Positions 3,201-6,150 of a stretch of DNA of 6,150 nt are shown in pieces (position 1 is the stretch's first letter; each line of letters opens with the position of its first letter). The notes beneath the pieces were generated by a model that worked only from the letters and a program-made list of their open reading frames with translations, ran no database searches and was not told the DNA's origin. The translations under genes and the position numbers were made by a program. This DNA comes from Bacteroidales bacterium (GTDB taxonomy: Bacteria > Bacteroidota > Bacteroidia > Bacteroidales > Muribaculaceae): contig CAAEIL010000111.1 in the NCBI GenBank assembly GCA_900755985.1, positions 1 through 6,150 on the forward strand. The letters are read 5' to 3'.

Positions 3201-6150
3201 AGATGTAACCGTCCTCAAAATCTTTCTCATAGATTATGACCTCATTCCCGGTACTGCGAGAGCGGTTCGGAGATTTGGTGACTCTGTCATAGGTTTCAAG
3301 GATTTCTGGGATACGTGCATAGTCATCGGGGGTGATGGCTATTTGTCCTATACTTTCTTCTTTGGCTGCGTCACCATGCTGACCTTGATTGTGAACGACC
3401 GCGGAGGATTCAAACGAATGAACCCACGTATCGTCAACTTCTACGCCGATATTTGCAAAGTCATTGGCCTGCCGTTTAGTTATTCCACCAATCACAGCAC
3501 GCTCCACACGGTCTTTGATGTTCTTGGCAAAATCTATAATGCGAGATATTGCAGAACGTTGTGCATCGGGGGTCGCAGGCACAGTTCTGTCATACTTGGA
3601 GGCCGCATTTATAGGCGACACGCTCTTCATGTCAAAGACAATCACCTCGTTTGGCTCTGTACCAATCTCCCTCGCCCATTTGTTTGCATAGTTGATGATG
3701 CCGTCATGACCCTTGGCTTTGAGGGACGCGGTGAACTCCGCGGCCTCTTCCGTGGTGAAGTTGGCAACACCGATAGTGTAATAAGGCTTCTTCAACGTGA
3801 TATTAGCCTCAAACACCTTTCCCGGACGACCCTCACCCAGTGAGGCGTAGTCCTCTGCTACCTCGCGATGAGGTGTGAAAGAAACGCCGTCACCGTTGAA
3901 CCGTGCAGGTTTGTCGTCTCCTTTTCGGGCGTGACCTGCCTCCAGTTCCGACAATGACTTCACATCGTTGGGTGTGCCGTGGTAGAGCGTCATCGGCTTG
4001 CCGTCAGCGTCAACGATGACTCCCTGCTCATTGACGTTAGTGCGAGTCTGGTCAACATCTTCAGTAATCTCTTTCACGCTCTTATAGTCGGCAAACGGTT
4101 TGGTCTTGCGTCTGCTTGACTGCACCCACTTCTTGAACTCGTCCTTGCTGACATGGGTTATCGCTCCGAGACCGGTCCAGCCTGGCTTATAGTTGGAGAG
4201 GTATGCGTCACGCGCGGCCTCCACGTTCGGGAATCCGTACATAACCTTATGCTCGTCAAACGAGCCGTCCTCTTTCACTTGGTCAACGACAAACACATCT
4301 CCCTCTTCGGGAGTGTCTGAAAGGAACACGTCTATATGGTCGCCGTCCACGCCCTCAGTGCCACGGATATAGCCGTAGTCATTCTGCATGACGGTCTTCC
4401 ACGGAGTCTCTTTCCCGTCCTTATCCTTGCTTGTGCCACGGCGCACACTGCCTTTCGGGTTCTCGATGCTGATGTTGTAGCCGTCAATACGGCGGTGTTC
4501 CATCTTGTAGTTGCCTGCGGCCTTCTGCGCCTCGGTCGGCTCTGACTGCGAAACGCCGTCTATGTAGTCCGCAATCTCTTTGAGGTCGCCGAAGTCGCGG
4601 CCGTCAAAGGTCAACTGACTGCCAGTATATGAGCCGTTCTTGTCGGGTGCGTCAGTTTGGATAACCTCATGCTTGCCGTCAACGTAGAGTTTACGTTTGT
4701 ATATGGGCTTGTCGGGCGCGGGCCCTTCCTCTTCCCATTCATCGCCCACGCTGATTCGTGCGCGGAGTGCGGCTTCTTCGGGGATATCCTCGTATAGGTC
4801 GTTGCGGTCTTTGCCGAGTGGCTCTAATTCTGTGAACTCGGTGTCGCCTGCGGTTGGCTGTTGAGGCTCTGCACGGCGTTCATCATCATGCGGAGTTTGT
4901 TCACTTGCCTCGCTTCGTTCACGCTGTTCTGCTTCTGCCTCGGCTCTACGCTTGCGCTCCGCAATGGCAGCGTCCACGAGTGCCTGTTGTTCTTTTGGGG
5001 TTGCATTTCTGAAATGTTCATTTACGTTTGTGAGTATTTCTTCTTTTGTCGGGATTGAGCCGGAGAATATGTCAATCTGACCACCCGAAGCCTGCGAGGC
5101 CTCATTGTTGTAGGTTGTCAGCACCTTGCGCAGGTCGCTCGGCTTACCGCTGTTGAGGATGTCGGCAAGCAGGAGCGCAGTGCCGTCAGTGACACGGCTA
5201 TCGCCGAATTCGTCATCAAACAATCCCTGCATACGACCGAAAGGCGACACCGGCATGCCTTCCTTATAAATTTCGGGCATTGCGGTCTTGGCGCGAGTGA
5301 CAAGGTCAACAGCCTTGGCAAGTTCTTCGCTGATGTCGTAGCCTTTTGAGGTGAGGGTGCGGTTGTTGGCAATCTCGCTAAGGCCCATCACTATTGACTG
5401 ACGCAGGACCGGCATAGCGAGTATTTCACGCACGGCATCGGGGTTGGACTGGAATACTTTTCCGATGAGGGTATTCTCGATCAACTCGCGGCCTGCGGCT
5501 GATAACGCGGTGCCTGTACGCAGTTCGGGAAGCTGTTTATCATTGATAACTCCTGCGGCATGAAGTGCGCCGAGAGCCTTGGTAGCGGCTTTCTCGTCTG
5601 CATAGAAGTCCGAGAGACGGTCGTAACGGCTGATGCTGTTGGAAATCTCGTTGAAAACTTGGTCGGGAACAACTTTGCCGAGTTTCACGGCGGCTTCCGG
5701 CTTGCTCTGCGACTTCATCTCCGGCTGATTGAACCGTGCAAACGTAGTGGCATCGTAGGCAATAGGCTCTTCCTCGTTGGGAACAAAGCCCACACGAGGA
5801 TGCTTCATGTCTGCGACCTGCTCCGGGGAGAAGCCATACTTGGCAGCAAACTCGCGCAGGTAGTCCACATAAGCCTTGTCTGTTCCCTGACGCGCGGCAA
5901 GGTCTCCCGACATGGTGCGGTTGTTGCCGCTGAGCACAACACCATCGCGGCTTATGATGACCGGCGACTGGAGGGCGCGGTTGTCGTACTTGTTGGCCAT
6001 ATCCTCGACAATGCGTTGTGCATCCTTGTCGCGGTAATAGTCGCGGTCGTTGACACTCTGACCGTTCTCGTCAATGGGGAAACCTTCGGTAGGTGTGAAG
6101 CCGTTGTTGGTGTCATGGCTTTTGCTGGGGGGGCCGCGCGCCCACGTGAG
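1..6150 (-). CDS. Giant polyvalent protein (ParB/DdrB, pyrophosphatase-like, ART-like, BECR nuclease-like, methylase/helicase), internal fragment
   Basis: One minus-strand frame is open for all 2050 codons; its start lies beyond base 6150 and its stop before base 1, so the full protein exceeds 2050 residues. Domain order by residue: ParB/DdrB-like 20-385, pyrophosphatase-like 546-680, ADP-ribosyltransferase-like 719-850, BECR-type nuclease-like 862-1010, small unassigned domains 1056-1836, and the beginning of a DNA methylase/SNF2 helicase region from about 1983, with YSGWGG at 2035-2040. No signal peptide or membrane segment is visible in this part, so it reads as a soluble cytoplasmic or DNA-delivered protein. 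Charged or Gly/Ser-rich linkers separate the modules. The known class is the polyvalent proteins of phages and conjugative elements. It probably acts during or soon after DNA entry to protect the element or counter the host, which is inference. The catalytic motifs look intact, arguing against a decayed gene. Family assignments rest on motif recognition without a database search. Confidence 0.96.
205..642 (-). other. Long low-complexity linker rich in Gly, Arg, Glu and Gln (residues 1837-1982)
   Basis: After a Lys/Ser-rich block (ESKKKSVSSQKKPEVKPEQP) and a short hydrophobic motif GYIFGGLFDNEL (residues 1891-1902 approximately), the chain becomes Gly/Arg/Glu/Gln-rich (RETGGQRQQ, AGTAGGGSPR, DRAGGRG). 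It shows no periodic hydrophobic pattern and is probably disordered. The IFGGLFDNEL motif stands out as a possible docking peptide. The linker joins the N-terminal modules to the methylase/helicase part. Confidence 0.6.
643..813 (-). other. SH3-like small beta domain (residues 1780-1836)
   Basis: The segment YNGYKIGDEVMWDRYGNGKW, then KQRIIDIDAQGRPIFDSFG and WISEIGDWERIK, is a run of short strands with the 'GDEV.W' opening typical of SH3/Tudor-like barrels. I recall a near-identical pattern just before the methylase/helicase part of Bacteroidales mobile-element proteins. It probably binds protein or nucleic acid, which is inference. Confidence 0.5.
826..1170 (-). other. Unassigned helical, Trp-rich region (residues 1661-1775)
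   Basis: The region begins PTEEDRVAAFPDPKDKAAVDDWL and continues with helices such as MKQAQLIEMVSNRDGRRDLV, IADWVDKWISDHFD and LNTLKAWTDYGQREIISDTL. Tryptophans occur at regular intervals, supporting a folded helical bundle. No motif identifies a family or activity. Confidence 0.4.
1171..1344 (-). other. Small beta-barrel-like segment (residues 1603-1660)
   Basis: The sequence AYHGTVTLKDGREAVVVAAN, followed by YIVGVKGEPGTIKIKPDEI, shows five or so short strands with a DG turn, as in SH3- or KOW-like small barrels. The YHGT here resembles the start of an ADP-ribosyltransferase by chance: no matching Tyr/Glu blocks follow. The function is unknown. Confidence 0.4.
1381..1752 (-). other. Unassigned beta-rich domain (residues 1467-1590)
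   Basis: Alternating strands (IDIKVTGTI, GGDVSIRLPL, ELYINIGLEP, LYVRGIMYRVEW) are followed by NRWADDKVTYGDLLKAI and a short helix. The basic loop KSKGKSKK interrupts the first strands. The strand density suggests a beta-sandwich or barrel, plausibly for binding. I know no family name; similar segments occur in my memory of Bacteroidales polyvalent proteins. Confidence 0.45.
1753..2133 (-). other. Coiled-coil region (residues 1340-1466)
   Basis: Long helices rich in Ala, Glu, Lys and Gln, such as ATERKAEAAVAEGEKSL and a later EYIAEIDKTLDEINDQLALL with a hydrophobic 3-4 spacing, indicate one or two coiled-coil segments split by a Gly/Pro break near residues 1394-1402. A third helix (ERKAVNDAVKLAKQLVTDLG) ends the region. 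The likely role is spacing or self-association of the giant protein, which is inference. Confidence 0.6.
2146..2478 (-). other. Unassigned helical domain (residues 1225-1335)
   Basis: A run of amphipathic helices contains KRKLSALGMRAAMALIERG, FTDYAKAMIGGLGDDVRPWL and KSFYEAARLTPGF, ending with the DREEVMATDIANFD segment. The pattern 'm...i..G...F.dya..mi...Gd.vrp.lK.FYe..R..p' recurs, as I remember it, before the methylase/helicase part of giant Bacteroidales mobile-element proteins, but it has no function I can name. The conserved-looking aromatic and Pro positions suggest a true folded domain rather than linker. Confidence 0.5.
2479..2730 (-). other. Acidic/Ala-Pro-rich linker (residues 1141-1224)
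   Basis: The segment alternates Ala/Glu-rich stretches (EELREATAPAEATAKL) with a KKKPAPMNRVN patch and Pro/Glu-rich tether (TPVEPEKPAEPAKEYEV), then the short helix EELGDIFKEMRDILG. It looks like a flexible spacer carrying one or two short helical motifs that could dock on a partner. No enzymatic motif is visible. Confidence 0.5.
2731..2985 (-). other. Small unassigned alpha/beta module (residues 1056-1140)
   Basis: A basic GKPRGGKPGK stretch leads into the strand MYRVTFNRPL, a helix (QEQERALKTFANEA), a Lys/Arg-rich turn (EKKGRYTTKRGW), a strand GSWLFRT and a final helix (EEDARKAGEMIG). The strand-helix-strand-helix order, with 'f.F.....A' at the end, resembles short repeats I recall in giant Bacteroidales methylase/helicase proteins, but I cannot name a family. 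The basic loops would suit nucleic-acid binding, which is inference. Confidence 0.45.
2986..3120 (-). other. Ser/Thr/Pro-rich disordered linker (residues 1011-1055)
   Basis: The stretch is dominated by Ser, Thr, Pro, Asp and Gly (for example NASPSTPTAPSDNLSS), with no regular hydrophobic pattern. It separates the nuclease-like module from the next folded unit. Codon choice is less GC-rich than in the rest of the gene. Confidence 0.6.
3121..3567 (-). other. BECR-fold nuclease-like domain, phage Barnase-EndoU-ColicinE5/D-RelE type (residues 862-1010)
   Basis: A helical lead-in (RIIDFAKNIKDRVERAV) is followed by HSFESSAVVHNQGQHGD, with His911, His920 and His925, then the block GQIAITPDDYARIPEIL, the strand EVIIYEKDF (Lys976), YIYYLEE and SLSFQTMYKKKKG (Thr1000). 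The order 'H..HG ... GQI.IT..D...IP.i ... viYeK ... T.y.kk' matches phage BECR-type RNases (PBECR group) as I remember them. Such domains cleave RNA using His, Lys/Arg and Thr/Ser residues. Codons here are richer in A and T than in neighbouring modules, with an A-rich run coding KKKKGT. The exact PBECR subfamily is uncertain. Self-toxicity may be limited by delivery or processing, which is inference. Confidence 0.72.
3601..3996 (-). other. ADP-ribosyltransferase-like domain, H-Y-E type (residues 719-850)
   Basis: The module opens with TLYHGT (His724, after the strand), continues with DGVSFTPHREVAEDYA (Tyr768), a middle block KVFEANITLKKPYY, a GHDGIIN turn and the terminal strand NEVIVFD (Glu835). 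This is the YHGT...F(T/S)......A..Y...E.vvFd layout of ADP-ribosyltransferase domains in phage polyvalent proteins (ART-PolyVal type), which transfer ADP-ribose from NAD+ to a target. His724, Tyr768 and Glu835 would be the H-Y-E triad. All three positions are present, so catalysis is plausible. It follows the pyrophosphatase-like module after a linker of about 40 residues. The target, a host protein or nucleic acid, cannot be read from sequence. Confidence 0.83.
4111..4515 (-). other. Inorganic-pyrophosphatase-like domain of polyvalent proteins (residues 546-680)
   Basis: The core reads YGYIRGTEGV followed by DGDHIDVF (residues 602-609), then VFVVDQ, FDEHKVMYGF (631-640) and GWTGLGAIT. Soluble family I pyrophosphatases hydrolyse PPi with metal-binding aspartates in the signature D-x-D-[PE]-[hydrophobic]-D; in E. 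coli this follows a similar YGYI strand. Here Asp602, Asp604 and Asp607 keep the spacing, with His605 replacing Pro or Glu. The EHK at 633-635 may correspond to the Tyr/Lys region of the classical enzyme. At about 135 residues it is shorter than free bacterial enzymes (about 175), consistent with the InPase module (Pfam PF18823 as I recall) found in polyvalent proteins. A PPi-removing role during DNA synthesis, or hydrolysis of another phosphoanhydride, is inference. Confidence 0.82.
4561..4713 (-). other. Small unassigned segment before the pyrophosphatase-like domain (residues 480-530)
   Basis: The stretch contains a KRKLYVDGKHEVI beta-like block, then GSYTGSQLTFDGRDFGDL and a short helix KEIADYIDG. 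It looks like a compact alpha/beta unit or an N-terminal extension of the next module. I do not recognise a family. It is preceded by an acidic, Pro-rich tether around residues 440-479. Confidence 0.35.
4831..4995 (-). other. Charged Ala/Glu/Arg helical linker (residues 386-440)
   Basis: The segment runs AAIAERKRRAEAEAEQRERS followed by Glu/Gln/Pro/Asp-rich stretches. It is dense in Ala, Glu and Arg, which points to a single solvent-exposed helix or short coiled coil passing into a disordered acidic tether. It separates the DdrB unit from the pyrophosphatase-like module. Confidence 0.65.
4996..5790 (-). other. DdrB-type helical tail following the ParB-like domain (residues 121-385)
   Basis: About 265 residues predicted by eye to be mostly alpha-helical follow the ParB-like motif directly. 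Recognisable blocks are the FARFNQPE segment, SDFYADEKAATKALGALHAAGV, a GRELIENTLIGKVF helix near residues 219-232, and a late helix pair around LLLADILNSGKPSDLRKVL, closing with GGQIDIFSG near residue 363. The 'L...GR.LIEN.LI.K.F' arrangement after a ParB-like domain matches my memory of DdrB/DarB-type proteins, where it forms one unit with ParB. It contains no catalytic motif I can name. The role is probably structural or DNA/protein binding, which is inference. Confidence 0.6.
5791..6093 (-). other. ParB-like domain, DdrB type (residues 20-120)
   Basis: This module begins with an NDRDYYRDKDAQ segment, continues into a helix, then the strand SPVIISRDGVVL and the motif SGNNRTM (residues 74-80), followed by AARQGTDKAYVDYL and YGFSPEQV. 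The pattern 'PVVV..DG.VVSGN.RT' followed by 'A...G...Y..YL' is what I recall from ParB-superfamily domains in DdrB-like and P1 DarB-like phage proteins. The GNNR segment occupies the place of the ParB nucleotide/DNA-contact motif GxxR. In those proteins the domain is thought to bind or process DNA, but activity here is not shown by sequence. The domain's first strands may lie upstream of the window; the first 19 residues seen here are Pro/Gly/Lys-rich and look like linker. Confidence 0.8.

Noticed and set aside
3154..3843. Open frame of 229 codons on the + strand
   Set aside because: It opposes the ART-like and nuclease-like modules whose catalytic motifs are readable on the minus strand. It is another antisense shadow.
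5118..5372. Short minus-strand frames (also near 231-482, 2388-2612, 4824-5021 and 5481-5672)
   Set aside because: They are in other frames within the continuous minus-strand gene, and their products are compositionally odd and lack motifs.
1..6150. Intergenic promoters, terminators, tRNA, CRISPR arrays, insertion sequences or attachment sites
   Set aside because: The entire window is coding in one frame, and I saw no direct-repeat array, inverted-repeat pair or RNA-like structure beyond what coding sequence gives by chance.

Overview
The whole 6150-base window lies inside one minus-strand reading frame. Read on the reverse complement from the first base, 2050 codons pass without a stop. Neither the start codon nor the stop codon is present, so the window holds an internal piece of one very large gene, with no intergenic DNA, RNA gene or second gene that I can support. 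All other open frames, on both strands, look like shadows of this frame. Residue numbers below count from window base 6150 downward (residue n covers window bases 6151-3n to 6153-3n); they are not numbers in the full protein.

The product looks like a 'polyvalent protein' of a phage or conjugative element: a chain of unrelated enzymatic and binding domains joined by charged linkers. In order I recognise: a ParB-like domain of the DdrB type with its helical tail (residues 20-385); a charged helical linker; an inorganic-pyrophosphatase-like domain with a DGDHID metal-site motif (546-680); an ADP-ribosyltransferase-like domain with an H-Y-E triad (719-850); a BECR-fold nuclease-like domain of the phage Barnase-EndoU-ColicinE5/D-RelE type (about 862-1010); a low-complexity linker; several small alpha, coiled-coil and beta domains without an assigned function (1056-1836); a Gly/Arg/Glu-rich linker; and the start of an adenine-specific DNA methylase / SNF2-type helicase region, marked by the YSGWGG motif (1983-2050), which runs off the window at base 1.

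The codon usage, moderately high GC by eye, and resemblance of the ParB, pyrophosphatase and YSGWGG segments to giant methylase/helicase proteins as I remember them from gut Bacteroidales mobile elements suggest a Bacteroidales host or its phage or integrative conjugative element. This is inference from memory, not a search. The window alone cannot decide between phage and conjugative element.

Known ideas about polyvalent proteins suggest that such a chain enters the recipient cell with the DNA and protects the incoming genome or disarms the host: the methylase/helicase and ParB parts would act on DNA, and the ADP-ribosyltransferase and nuclease parts on host targets. For this protein that is inference only.
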